Shown here: in pieces, positions 1 to 7,635 of the stretch
Layout of the letters: the number at the start of each line of letters is the position of its first letter
Numbering within the stretch: position 1 is the stretch's first letter
Assembly: GCA_002293665.1 (NCBI GenBank)
Contig: DBDQ01000116.1
Coordinates: 11,526 to 21,156 of the forward strand
DNA from: Alistipes sp. UBA928
GTDB lineage: Bacteria; Bacteroidota; Bacteroidia; Bacteroidales; Rikenellaceae
DNA: 9,631 nucleotides
Reading direction: 5' to 3'
The notes under the pieces: generated by a model
Told to the model about the DNA's origin: nothing
The model's database searches: none
What the model saw: only the letters and a program-made list of their open reading frames with translations
Made by a program: the position numbers and the translations under genes

Positions 1-974
1 TCGTTGATCCACTCCACGCCGCCACGCGTGCCGAGACTTTGCAGCCGGTGTTCGATTCCCTCGAACCGTTCGGCGGCGCGTGCGGCGGCGGCCGGTTTCA
101 CCCCTGCTGCGAGGGCCGCGAGCGATGCCGCCATCACGTTGAAGGTGTTGTGTATGCCGCGCAGTTTGAGCTTTGCCGGGTCGAGCCGCAGGGTCTGTGT
201 GCCCACCTTTGCGCGGATCATGCCTCCTTCGAGCCTTGCTCCCTGCGTGGGAATGTGTTTCATTGAGAAGGGAAGGCAACGCATTGGCAGCGGTTGTCGG
301 GAGATCGTTTCGACTGTGACGGGGTCGTCGGCGCAGTAGATGAACGTGTTGGCCGGGCCCTGGTTGCGCGTGATGCCCATCTTGCTCGCCGCGTAGAGCT
401 CGAGCGAGTGGTTGTAGCGGTCGAGGTGGTCGGGGGTGATGTTGGTGAGCACGGCTATGTCGGCCCGGAAGTCGCGCATGCCGTCCAACTGGAAACTGCT
501 GAGCTCCAGTATGTACCACTCCTTAGGTGCAGTCGCTACCTGCCAGGCGAAACTGTCGCCTATGTTGCCTGCGAGGCCGGCGTCGAAGCCTCCTTCGACG
601 AGCATTTCGTGGATGAGGGTCGTGGTCGTGGTCTTGCCGTTGGAGCCGGTGATGCAGATGGTTTTTGCGCTGCCCATGTAGCGGCCTGCGAACTCGATCT
701 CGGAGATGACCGGGGTGCCTTTTGCAGTGAGCGACTTCACGATCGGTGCCTTGTCGGGGATGCCGGGGCTTTTGATAACCTCGTCGGCGGCGAGGATTCG
801 CTCCTGTGTGTGGCCCCCCTCTTCGTAGGGCACGCCCCACTCTTCGAGGCGCCGTTTGTGCTCCTCGCCGATGGGGCCGTTGTCGCTGAGGAAGACCTCG
901 AAGCCCTCTTTTTTTGCGAGCACCGCGGCTCCTGTGCCGCTTATCCCGCCCCCCAATATTATAATTTTCTTCAT
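1..974 (-). CDS. murD: UDP-N-acetylmuramoyl-L-alanine--D-glutamate ligase MurD, 3' end cut by the window edge
   Basis: This cytoplasmic Mur ligase adds D-glutamate to UDP-MurNAc-L-Ala with ATP. The visible part covers residues 1-324 of a protein that is usually about 440 long, so roughly the last 115 residues lie off the left edge. The start is the ATG at 974 (MKKIIILGGGISG...), which opens directly into the N-terminal Rossmann-like nucleotide-binding domain. The ATP-binding P-loop GSNGKTTT begins at residue 110, and the central-domain motif TNITPDHLDRY ends near residue 187. EHRLQSLGTRGGVEWIN, at about residues 308-324, marks entry into the C-terminal domain. I checked the frame from 974 down to the edge and found no stop. 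The gene lies 31 nt downstream of mraY and is the last visible gene of the operon; ftsW, murG and murC would be expected next, which is inference. Confidence 0.95.
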   Translation of the reverse strand, partial: MKKIIILGGGISGTGAAVLAKKEGFEVFLSDNGPIGEEHKRRLEEWGVPYEEGGHTQERILAADEVIKSPGIPDKAPIVKSLTAKGTPVISEIEFAGRYMGSAKTICITGSNGKTTTTTLIHEMLVEGGFDAGLAGNIGDSFAWQVATAPKEWYILELSSFQLDGMRDFRADIAVLTNITPDHLDRYNHSLELYAASKMGITRNQGPANTFIYCADDPVTVETISRQPLPMRCLPFSMKHIPTQGARLEGGMIRAKVGTQTLRLDPAKLKLRGIHNTFNVMAASLAALAAGVKPAAAARAAERFEGIEHRLQSLGTRGGVEWIN

Positions 975-991
975 AAGCTAATTTAATCGCT

Positions 992-1005
992 GCCGGCGTT
1001 CCGGC
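992..1005 (-). other. Small hairpin in the mraY-murD spacer
   Basis: GCCGG-AACG-CCGGC is a perfect 5-bp stem with a 4-nt loop. It begins immediately after the mraY stop codon and lies 17 nt before the murD start. No T-run follows, so it does not look like an intrinsic terminator. It could slow exonucleases or modulate murD translation, or be chance. The structure is visible; any role is a guess. Confidence 0.3.
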
Positions 1006-2265
1006 TTATCTTACTTTAAGTGTGGTTAGTGTAATTGCGGCCAGCAGAATCGAGATGATTACGAACCGGATGACTATTTTGCTTTCGTGAAACCCTTTCT
1101 TCTGGTAGTGGTGGTGGATGGGCGACATGAGGAATACGCGGCGCCCCTCGCCGTAGCGTTTTTTTGTGATCTTGAACCATGTGCGCTGGATGATGACCGA
1201 TCCAGCCTCCATGACGTAGACGCCGCACAGCACGGGCAACAGCAACTCCTTGCGGATGAGCAGCGCCATTACCGCGATCACGCCGCCGATCGCAAGACTC
1301 CCCGTGTCGCCCATGAAGACCTGTGCCGGGTAGCCGTTGTACCACATGAAGCCGATCAGGGCTCCCGCCATGGCCGCCGCGAAGACGAGTATCTCGCCGC
1401 TGCCGGGGATGTACATTATGTTGAGGTAGTTGGCCCATATGATGTTGCCTGACAGCCAAGCGAACATGCCCAGCACAACCACCACGGGGATCGCAACCCC
1501 CGTGTTGAGGCCGTCGAGGCCGTCGGTGAGGTTGGCGGCGTTGGAGACTCCCGTGACGACCAGAATGGTGAAGAGGATGTAGAACACCCAGGTCACGGGG
1601 CCGTTGTCGCCGCGCTCGCCCGTGAAGATGCCGTAGTCGAGCTCGCTGTTCTTGAGGAACGGGATCGTGGTTTTGGTCGTTTTCTCGGGAGCGCCGCTCG
1701 TCAGCGACTGCCCGCCGGAAAACAGGGCCTCGCCGCCGGACATCGACACGGTCTCCTGCACGGCAGAATCGGTCGTGGCCGTGGCTACCTCGCGAACGTG
1801 TATCTGCGGGCTCAGCCACATGGCCGTGCCGACTATGATGCCGAGGCCCACCTGTCCGACGATCTTGAACCAGCCGTGGAGACCATCCTTGTCGCCGCGG
1901 AAAACCTTGATGTAGTCGTCGGCGAAACCCAGCAGGCCCAGCCACACGGTCGAGACTATCATAAGCACGATGTAGACGTTGCCCAAATCGGCCAAAAGCA
2001 GCGTGGGTGCGAGTATAGCAGCGAGGATGATGAGGCCGCCCATCGTGGGAGTGCCTTTCTTCTGTGCCTGTCCGTCGAGACCCAGGTCGCGCACCTGCTC
2101 GCCTATCTGGCGCCGCCGGAGCAGACGGATGATGCCGCCGCCGAAGACGAGGGCGATCATCAGCGCGAGGATTATGGCCGCCGCACCCCTGAACGACAGA
2201 TACTGCACGACGCCTGCCCCCGGGACATCGAACCTGTCGAGATACTCACCTAAACTGTATAACAT
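1006..2265 (-). CDS. mraY: Phospho-N-acetylmuramoyl-pentapeptide transferase MraY (lipid I synthase)
   Basis: This integral membrane enzyme moves phospho-MurNAc-pentapeptide from UDP onto undecaprenyl phosphate, making lipid I on the inner face of the membrane. The 419 residues carry the family motifs: KKGTPTMGG (69-77), the Mg-binding FADDY (114-118), NLTDGLDGLNTG (245-256), GDTGSLAIGG (319-328) and SPIHHHYQKKGFHE (381-394). About ten hydrophobic segments are visible. The E. coli enzyme is about 360 residues; the excess is mainly a Ser/Thr/Gly-rich stretch at about 155-200. It lies between TM4 and the conserved IPFLK strand, on the periplasmic side, which is common in Bacteroidota. The ATG at 2265 is 6 nt after the murE stop (TAA-GCAGAT-ATG), with no clear Shine-Dalgarno sequence, so translational coupling is likely. 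Confidence 0.97.
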   Translation of the reverse strand: MLYSLGEYLDRFDVPGAGVVQYLSFRGAAAIILALMIALVFGGGIIRLLRRRQIGEQVRDLGLDGQAQKKGTPTMGGLIILAAILAPTLLLADLGNVYIVLMIVSTVWLGLLGFADDYIKVFRGDKDGLHGWFKIVGQVGLGIIVGTAMWLSPQIHVREVATATTDSAVQETVSMSGGEALFSGGQSLTSGAPEKTTKTTIPFLKNSELDYGIFTGERGDNGPVTWVFYILFTILVVTGVSNAANLTDGLDGLNTGVAIPVVVVLGMFAWLSGNIIWANYLNIMYIPGSGEILVFAAAMAGALIGFMWYNGYPAQVFMGDTGSLAIGGVIAVMALLIRKELLLPVLCGVYVMEAGSVIIQRTWFKITKKRYGEGRRVFLMSPIHHHYQKKGFHESKIVIRFVIISILLAAITLTTLKVR

Positions 2266-2271
2266 ATCTGC

Positions 2272-3726
2272 TTATAGCTCATAATTGACAAATGCTTTGC
2301 GCACCTCCTCGCGGTCGTCGAAGTGGCGTTTCTCGGTGCCTACTATCTGGTAGGTTTCGTGTCCCTTGCCCGCCACGAGGATTATGTCGCCCGGCGCGGC
2401 CATCATGGCGGCTGTGGCTATGGCCTCGCGCCGGTCGATGATACCCACTGCGCGGTGGCCGGGTTCGAGGCCCGTGCGCATCTGCGCCACTATGTCGGCG
2501 GCGTCCTCCGAGCGGGGGTTGTCGGATGTAAGCAGCGTGAAGTCGCTGCATGTGGCCGAGATGCGCGCCATGATCGGACGTTTCAAGGGGTCGCGCTCGC
2601 CGCCGCATCCCACTACCGTGAATATTCGCTGGCCGGGCTTGCGGATTTCAGCTATGGTGTCGAGTGCGTTCTGCAATGCATCGGGTGTGTGGGCGTAGTC
2701 GACTATCGCCGTGATGCCCTTGGCCGAGCGCACGGTTTCGAAACGGCCGCTCACGGGTTTGAGCGCGCTGATGATGCGCAGCGTCTCGTCGCGCTCGATG
2801 CCAAGTTCGCGCATGCAGGCGTAGACCGTTACGAGGTTGTAGGCGTTGAACCGGCCGATGAAACTGACCCACAGTTCCACGCCGTCGATCGACAGCAGCA
2901 TGCCGTCGAAGTGGTGCTCCACTATCTTGCAGCGGTAGTCGGCGGGGGAGTGGAGCGAGATAGTTTTAACCCTTGCCGCGGTGTTCTGCACCATTACCCG
3001 GCCATTGCGGTCGTCGATGTTTGTCACGGCAAAGGCGCTCTTCGGTAGTTCGTCGAAAAAGCGTTTCTTGGCCGCGATATAGGCCGCGAAAGTGCCGTGG
3101 TAGTCGAGGTGTTCGTGGGTTATGTTGCTGAAGGCCGCGCCGGTGAAGTCGAGCCCCGCGATGCGGCGCTGCATGATGGCGTGGGAGCTAACCTCCATGA
3201 AACAGTAGTCGCATCCGCGCTCGACCATCGACGCCAGCATGGCGTTGAGCCTCAGCGGATCGGGCGTGGTGTGGGTCGAGGGCAGCGTGACGTTGCCTAT
3301 GCGGTAGTCGACCGTAGAGATGAGCCCCGCTCCGGAACCGAGTGCCCGCATGGCGTCGCACAGCAGTGTTGCCGTGGTGGTCTTGCCGTTGGTGCCCGTC
3401 ACGCCCACGAGTTTGAGTTTACGGCTCGGGTGGCCGTGGAATGCGCTGGCCGCCTCGCCCATTGCCTGGCGGGAGTCTTCGACGATGACATAGGTCGTTC
3501 GCGGATCGGTCCGGTCGGGCAGTTGTTCGCACATCACGGCCGCGGCGCCGAGGGCTATGGCGGCTCCGATGAACTCGTGGCCGTCGATCTCGGTGCCACG
3601 GATCGCGAAAAAGAGCGATCCCGGTTCGGCGCTGCGCGAGTCGAGCGTCAGCGAGTTGATCTCCACTCCGTCGGGCCCGATGATTTGCCTGACTTTGATC
3701 TCTTTTAGTATCTCCTTTAGTATCAT
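2272..3726 (-). CDS. murE: UDP-N-acetylmuramoyl-L-alanyl-D-glutamate--2,6-diaminopimelate ligase MurE
   Basis: This cytoplasmic Mur ligase adds the third stem-peptide residue. The 484 residues are the normal length. Visible motifs are the P-loop TGTNGKTTT (110-118), THTTPDPL (151-158) in the substrate pocket, EVSSHA (178-183), YIAAKKRFF, whose K220 aligns with the carbamylated lysine of E. coli MurE, and SGRF in the C-terminal domain. DNPR at 402-405, followed by SED, is the signature of meso-diaminopimelate-specific enzymes, so the peptidoglycan is predicted to be the DAP type. Lysine-adding enzymes differ here. The ATG at 3726 lies 6 nt after the ftsI stop (TAA-CGAGCT-ATG). The first residues, ILKEILKE, are encoded by a 12-bp imperfect tandem repeat. 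No murF follows, so the D-Ala-D-Ala ligation gene must be elsewhere, as in many Bacteroidota. Confidence 0.97.
   Translation of the reverse strand: MILKEILKEIKVRQIIGPDGVEINSLTLDSRSAEPGSLFFAIRGTEIDGHEFIGAAIALGAAAVMCEQLPDRTDPRTTYVIVEDSRQAMGEAASAFHGHPSRKLKLVGVTGTNGKTTTATLLCDAMRALGSGAGLISTVDYRIGNVTLPSTHTTPDPLRLNAMLASMVERGCDYCFMEVSSHAIMQRRIAGLDFTGAAFSNITHEHLDYHGTFAAYIAAKKRFFDELPKSAFAVTNIDDRNGRVMVQNTAARVKTISLHSPADYRCKIVEHHFDGMLLSIDGVELWVSFIGRFNAYNLVTVYACMRELGIERDETLRIISALKPVSGRFETVRSAKGITAIVDYAHTPDALQNALDTIAEIRKPGQRIFTVVGCGGERDPLKRPIMARISATCSDFTLLTSDNPRSEDAADIVAQMRTGLEPGHRAVGIIDRREAIATAAMMAAPGDIILVAGKGHETYQIVGTEKRHFDDREEVRKAFVNYEL
3698..3721 (-). repeat. 12-bp imperfect tandem duplication at the 5' end of murE
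   Basis: On the coding strand ACTAAAGGAGAT is followed directly by ACTAAAAGAGAT, two 12-nt copies differing at one base. They encode ILKE twice, at residues 2-5 and 6-9. The unit is a multiple of three, so a gain or loss would stay in frame. The first copy contains AAAGGAG, which resembles a Shine-Dalgarno sequence but lies downstream of the start codon, with no suitable ATG after it. Confidence 0.6.
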
Positions 3727-3732
3727 AGCTCG

Positions 3733-5949
3733 TTACTTCAACATTATCGTTACCGTTGCGCCGGGGCGAACCGCCTCGCCGGCCTCGGGGTGTTGCGCCG
3801 TCACGCGGCCCTTGCCCGAGAACGAGACACGAAGTCCGTGGCTCTCGATAGTCCACAGCGCGTCCCTGAGCCCCATGCCGATGACCTGCGGAACCTGCCC
3901 CGTGGTTGTTTTGAGTACCGTGGCGACGAGTGTCGTAGAGTCGGCTCCGGGCGATGTGGTCACCCAGTCCCGTCGTCGTGACTCGCCCGCAATCGTGATG
4001 CCCAACTCGTCGGCAACTCTGCGAACGTCGCTTCCCGGCCCGCCCTTAACCTGCGGCGGCACGTCGATCCGCGGAGTGGCACTCGCCACGTCGGGCTGCA
4101 GGTCCCACCGCGTCACGTAGACCCTGTCGGCGATGGCCTTGAACACCGGCCCCGCGAGCGTCGATCCGTAGTAGGTGCTGCTCCAGGTTCCGCGCCGGGT
4201 CCAGATCGACACGATGCAACTGTACTGCGGCCTGTCGGCGGGGAAGTAGCCCACCATGGTTGCAAGATACTCCTGGCCCAGCCCCACGCCGTAGCGCCCC
4301 TGCTGCGCCGTGCCGGTTTTGGCTGCCACTTTATAGTAAGGGTTGCGCAGTACCGTGGCCGTGCCCTCGTCGACCACACCGGCGAGGCTTTCGGCGAGCG
4401 CCTGTATGGTTCTCGGCGAGGCTATCGCCGGATTTATCACCTCCACGGGGAAGGTGAGAGGCTCGGCGAGGTCGCCCCCTCTAAGTTCGCTTACCAAACG
4501 CGGTTTCACCATTCTGCCCCCGCCGGCCACGGCGTTGTAGAGCGTGAGCGTGTGCAGCGGACTTATTTCGAGCCCGTAGCCGTGGGCCAGATAGGCTGCC
4601 GAGTTGGCGTGCCACCCTCCGCTGCTTATCTCCTCGGGGCGGTGGAGAATAGGTGTCGCCTCGCCCACTATGCCCGTGCCCATAGGATCGCCGAAGCCCA
4701 GTCCCACGAGGTAGTCGATGTACTCCTTCTCGCGCCCCGTGGTCTTGAAACGGCTCTCGACCGCTCGGGAGAACCCTACGTTGGACGACGTTTCGAACAC
4801 CCTTTTGAGTGTCATCACCGGCGTTTCGGGGGTGTGGTCGTCGCGGATGGATCGGCCTCCGGGGAGCGCCATTACCCCGTTGCCCACCTCGATGGGGGCG
4901 TCGAGGGTCATGCCGTCATCAAGAAGCGCCAGCAGCGAGGCGAGTTTGAAGGTCGACCCAGGCTCGTAGCGCCCGGCCACGGCGTAGTTGTAGCGTTCGT
5001 ACACCTCGTCTCCGGCTCTTTCGAGGTTGGCGATCGCTTTAATGTCGCCCGTCTCCACCTCCATCAGCACAACCGTACCGCGCTGTGCTCCGTGGAGCAG
5101 CAACTGGTGTGTCAGCATCGACGAGGCGACGTCCTGGAAATCCATGTCGAGCGTCGTCACCACGCTGCGTCCGTCGGTGGTGGGGACGTTGAGCGGGCTT
5201 TCGACCGGGGTAGAGAAGCGGGCGGTCTGTTTCTGCATCATCTGCCAGCCCGCCTTGCCCTTGAGGTGTTCGTTGAACGCGTACTCTATGCCGTATCGGC
5301 CCCTCTCGGTGAGCATGCGCTGGATTTGCCGGTCGAGCGAGTCGCTGCCTGGCACCGACAGTGTGTCGTAGGCTGCCTCGGTGGCTCCGAGAGTGCGCCG
5401 CGCCATGTTGCCGTAGGGATTCTGGCGGGAGTAGACCCGTTCCGCCGAAAATCCGCCGTAGCCCGGCGCGAGCGACAGCAGCGGAAATCTGCGTGCCCGC
5501 TGCAGTTCGGAGTATGATATGAGCCTCTGGTTGAGGCGTCTGTAACCCTTTCTTGAGCGGTTGAAGCCCTCTTCCAACATCGCCTTGTAGGCCGCCTTCG
5601 ACCGGTCGCCGAACATGTGCGACAGGCTGTCGGCCAATCCGTCGACCCCCGCCCTGAAACGGCTAGGAGTGAGGGAGTCGACCCCGAAGTCGATGCCCAA
5701 ATAGTACATCTGGATCGAGGTGGCGAGCAACTCTCCGCCCGCCGAGAGTATCTCGCCGCGCTTGCCGTCGATCCGCTCCATGAAGAAGGCGCGGTCTTCG
5801 GCCTCTTCGCGCAGCGTGTCGCCGTGGGGGCCGTATTGCAGCCACAGTATGCGCCCGAAGATGCACCCACCCAGCACGAGAAAGAGCACGTAGAGCAGGT
5901 TTACGCGCAGGGTGATCTCCCGTTTGATGTTAGGTTCACGTCTCTTCAT
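3733..5949 (-). CDS. ftsI: Septal peptidoglycan D,D-transpeptidase (FtsI/PBP2x-like class B PBP) with C-terminal PASTA domain
   Basis: This membrane-anchored penicillin-binding protein cross-links septal peptidoglycan. Of its 738 residues, about 1-12 are a basic cytoplasmic tail and about 15-37 form one transmembrane anchor (VNLLYVLFLVLGGCIFG). A class B dimerisation domain occupies roughly 45-280 and contains the typical IDGKRGEIL (60-68). The transpeptidase domain follows, with STFK at 332-335 (nucleophile S332), SSN at 388-390 and KTG at 544-546, all intact, so it should be active and bind beta-lactams. A PASTA domain ends the protein (about 685-738, from VPQVIGMGLRDA). The 638-680 segment resembles a second, degenerate PASTA unit. 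The ATG at 5949 overlaps the ftsL stop (ATGA), which suggests coupled translation with its divisome partner. PASTA tails are common in Bacteroidota and Gram-positive homologues and absent from E. coli FtsI. Confidence 0.95.
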   Translation of the reverse strand: MKRREPNIKREITLRVNLLYVLFLVLGGCIFGRILWLQYGPHGDTLREEAEDRAFFMERIDGKRGEILSAGGELLATSIQMYYLGIDFGVDSLTPSRFRAGVDGLADSLSHMFGDRSKAAYKAMLEEGFNRSRKGYRRLNQRLISYSELQRARRFPLLSLAPGYGGFSAERVYSRQNPYGNMARRTLGATEAAYDTLSVPGSDSLDRQIQRMLTERGRYGIEYAFNEHLKGKAGWQMMQKQTARFSTPVESPLNVPTTDGRSVVTTLDMDFQDVASSMLTHQLLLHGAQRGTVVLMEVETGDIKAIANLERAGDEVYERYNYAVAGRYEPGSTFKLASLLALLDDGMTLDAPIEVGNGVMALPGGRSIRDDHTPETPVMTLKRVFETSSNVGFSRAVESRFKTTGREKEYIDYLVGLGFGDPMGTGIVGEATPILHRPEEISSGGWHANSAAYLAHGYGLEISPLHTLTLYNAVAGGGRMVKPRLVSELRGGDLAEPLTFPVEVINPAIASPRTIQALAESLAGVVDEGTATVLRNPYYKVAAKTGTAQQGRYGVGLGQEYLATMVGYFPADRPQYSCIVSIWTRRGTWSSTYYGSTLAGPVFKAIADRVYVTRWDLQPDVASATPRIDVPPQVKGGPGSDVRRVADELGITIAGESRRRDWVTTSPGADSTTLVATVLKTTTGQVPQVIGMGLRDALWTIESHGLRVSFSGKGRVTAQHPEAGEAVRPGATVTIMLK

Positions 5950-6614
5950 GGCTCTATTCTCTTCACCGGATATGGAAACTCTTCGAGCGGTATGTTCTCC
6001 TCCCTGAGCCGCCCGACTATGGCGCTACGGCGAGTGCGGCGCACCCGTTCGGCGGAGCGGGCCACCGACTCGATACGCAGTTCGCGCACCTCCCTTTCGA
6101 GCCTCTGCCGCTTGAGGTGGAGCCTCTGTATGTCAAACGAGTGGGCTATGTAGACCACCAGCACCACCGCTATGCAGAGCAGGGGAAACCACATGCGGCG
6201 CACCCATTCGCTGCCGAGTATGCTCCCCGTGACGACCGACTTAACCGCCTTTTTGCTTGCGGCGGCGCTTGCGGCCCTCTGCTCGCGGCGCAGTTCGCGC
6301 ACCACCTTTTTTTTCTCCTCCTCGGCGCGGCGTGCGGCCTCCTTGGCCTTTTTCTCGGCCTCGCGGGCTTCGCGCAGGAGTTGGCGGCGGGTCTTGGGGG
6401 CGCTCTCTTCTTGTGTTTCCGGGTCGCCGCCCTCTTCCCAAGGCGGCGTATCGGTGGCGGTCTGCGCCTCGCTACGGGGAATGAGGTCGTTGTCGGCCAC
6501 GTAGCGTTCGATCTCGACACGGATACGCTCCGAGAGTTCGCGTTCTCTCTCGGCCGCCTCCCTCGCCTCGCGGATCGTGGGGTCTATCTCGGGGTCGTAC
6601 TCTACTCGTTCCAT
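5946..6614 (-). CDS. ftsL: FtsL-like bitopic cell-division protein with a long charged cytoplasmic N-terminus
   Basis: This is probably the divisome scaffold protein FtsL, which acts with FtsB/FtsQ and activates FtsW-FtsI. The 222 residues have one transmembrane helix at about 142-158 (MWFPLLCIAVVLVVYIA). It is followed by a periplasmic heptad-like helix (about 163-190, RLHLKRQRLEREVRELRIES) and a tail ending EEFPYPVKRIEP. This core has the layout of Bacteroidota FtsL-like proteins, including SVARSAERVRRTRRSAIVGRL, and the place between rsmH and ftsI is the classic ftsL position. The oddity is the N-terminus: about 140 cytoplasmic residues, acidic at first, then a Lys/Arg/Glu/Ala-rich segment (about 76-115) likely to be a long charged helix. 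Many FtsL proteins have only a short cytoplasmic part. The start ATG at 6614 overlaps rsmH by 13 nt. Assignment rests on topology and synteny more than on strong motifs. Confidence 0.8.
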   Translation of the reverse strand: MERVEYDPEIDPTIREAREAAERERELSERIRVEIERYVADNDLIPRSEAQTATDTPPWEEGGDPETQEESAPKTRRQLLREAREAEKKAKEAARRAEEEKKKVVRELRREQRAASAAASKKAVKSVVTGSILGSEWVRRMWFPLLCIAVVLVVYIAHSFDIQRLHLKRQRLEREVRELRIESVARSAERVRRTRRSAIVGRLREENIPLEEFPYPVKRIEP

Positions 6615-7546
6615 TTGCTTGCCGCTCTGAGTTTTGCGCTGCGGCTGCGCGGGTTACACGCTATCTCTTCGGGGGTGGGCACCACCGGCTTGCGGGTGAT
6701 TACCTCCCATGGAGTGGTTAATTTTCCGTAAAAATCCTTCTCGGCGCGCCCCTCAAAATTGCCGGTCTTGAAGAAGTTCTTCACCAACCGGTCTTCGAGC
6801 GAGTGGTAGGAGATCACGACGAGCCGCCCGCCCGGTTTCAATACTTTAAGGCTCTGCTGGAGCGCCATGCGCAGCGCCTCCATCTCGCCGTTGACCTCGA
6901 TGCGCAGCGCTTGGAACAGTTTCGACAGCCAGCGGTTCTCGTCGCTGCGCGGGATGAGCGGACGGGCCACTTCGACGAGTTCGCCCGTCGTGGTGATGGG
7001 AGCGCTTTTTCGTGCCTCGACTATGCGGCCCGCGAGTTTGTGCGGCTGGTCGAGCTCGCCGTAGTCGCGGAATATTTCGATCAGGTGACTCGTTTCGCAG
7101 CTGTTCACCACGTGGGCCGCCGTGAGTTTCCGGCCGCGGTTCATGCGCATGTCGAGCGGTGCGTCGGCCCGGAACGAAAAGCCCCTTGCGGCGCTGTCGA
7201 AGTGGTGCGACGAGACGCCGAGGTCGGCCAGCACACCATCCACAAAATTTTCCCCGGATACACTTGTTTCGCCGTGGCCGCCCGCAGCCCCGTTGCGCAG
7301 CAGGCCGCGCATGAACCGGAAGTTGCCCTCGACGAACCGGAATCTCGCGTCGTCGGGGGTGTTGGCGCGCGTCTCGGCGTCCTGGTCGAATCCCACGAGC
7401 CGTCCCTCGGGCCCGAGTCTTTCGAGTATGGCGCGCGAATGGCCGCCTCCTCCGAAAGTGAGGTCGACGTAGAGGCCACCCGGCTGAATGTCAAGTAGTT
7501 CGATCGCCTCATGGAGCAAAACGGGTATGTGGTAGCTTTCCAACAC
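6602..7546 (-). CDS. rsmH: 16S rRNA (cytosine(1402)-N(4))-methyltransferase RsmH
   Basis: This SAM-dependent enzyme methylates N4 of C1402 in the decoding centre of 16S rRNA. Counting from the GTG at 7546 (314 residues), family motifs are YHIPVLLHE near the start, the SAM-binding DLTFGGGGHS ending at 37, DLGVSS (108-113), FQALRIEVNGE (211-221), SYHSLEDRLVK (246-256) and NPRSRSAKLR (298-307). A short extra loop with Gly, Ser and Glu (about 85-101) precedes DGVLADLG. The start is uncertain because there is no ATG. GTG at 7546 or TTG at 7543 puts YHIPVLL within a few residues of the N-terminus, as in the family. TTG at 7570 would add 8 residues and is less likely. It heads the operon and overlaps ftsL by 13 nt. 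The usual upstream mraZ is missing; an acyltransferase is divergently transcribed instead. Confidence 0.95.
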   Translation of the reverse strand: MLESYHIPVLLHEAIELLDIQPGGLYVDLTFGGGGHSRAILERLGPEGRLVGFDQDAETRANTPDDARFRFVEGNFRFMRGLLRNGAAGGHGETSVSGENFVDGVLADLGVSSHHFDSAARGFSFRADAPLDMRMNRGRKLTAAHVVNSCETSHLIEIFRDYGELDQPHKLAGRIVEARKSAPITTTGELVEVARPLIPRSDENRWLSKLFQALRIEVNGEMEALRMALQQSLKVLKPGGRLVVISYHSLEDRLVKNFFKTGNFEGRAEKDFYGKLTTPWEVITRKPVVPTPEEIACNPRSRSAKLRAASKWNE

Positions 7547-7558
7547 GAAAATTTGGTG

Positions 7559-7566
7559 TAAAGATA
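7559..7566 (-). promoter_or_regulatory. Weak candidate -7 element for the rsmH/dcw operon
   Basis: On the minus strand TATCTTTA matches the Bacteroidota -7 consensus TAnnTTTG at all but the last base. No TTG-like -33 element lies about 20 nt upstream. Transcription from it would begin only a few bases before the GTG at 7546, giving an almost leaderless mRNA and ruling out the TTG start at 7570. Low certainty. Confidence 0.2.
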
Positions 7567-7587
7567 CCAAAAAACGATGAAAAGTCT

Positions 7588-7595
7588 TACATTTG
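7588..7595 (+). promoter_or_regulatory. Candidate Bacteroidota -7 promoter element for the acyltransferase
   Basis: TACATTTG fits the TAnnTTTG consensus of the main Bacteroidota sigma factor exactly. It would start transcription about 33 nt before the ATG at 7636. The -33 position (around 7564) holds no TTTG, so the match is one-sided. The motif lies inside a 12-nt palindrome TTACA-TT-TGTAA (7587-7598), where a bound repressor would block the promoter; that is inference. Confidence 0.35.
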
Positions 7596-7635
7596 TAACA
7601 TTGTTAATAACTTTTTAACGCACCGCTCATACCGC

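Noticed and set aside
294..986. Plus-strand open frame opposite murD (about 230 codons)
   Set aside because: The minus-strand MurD frame is uninterrupted with clear motifs; the antisense product is composition-biased and unrecognisable.
2323..3048. Plus-strand open frame opposite murE (about 240 codons)
   Set aside because: Shadow of MurE, which has all expected motifs in the other strand.
2266..3732. Missing murF between murE and mraY as a deletion
   Set aside because: The 6-nt spacers show a clean operon, and many Bacteroidota dcw clusters lack murF at this place.
4552..5517. Long plus-strand open frame opposite ftsI (about 320 codons)
   Set aside because: It lies antisense to a complete class B PBP with all catalytic motifs. 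GC-rich coding DNA often leaves long antisense frames, and its translation shows no recognisable domain.
7547..7570. TTG at 7570 as the rsmH start
   Set aside because: It would add VSLHQIF-type residues not expected before YHIPVLL and would overlap the only left-facing -7-like sequence. It remains possible.
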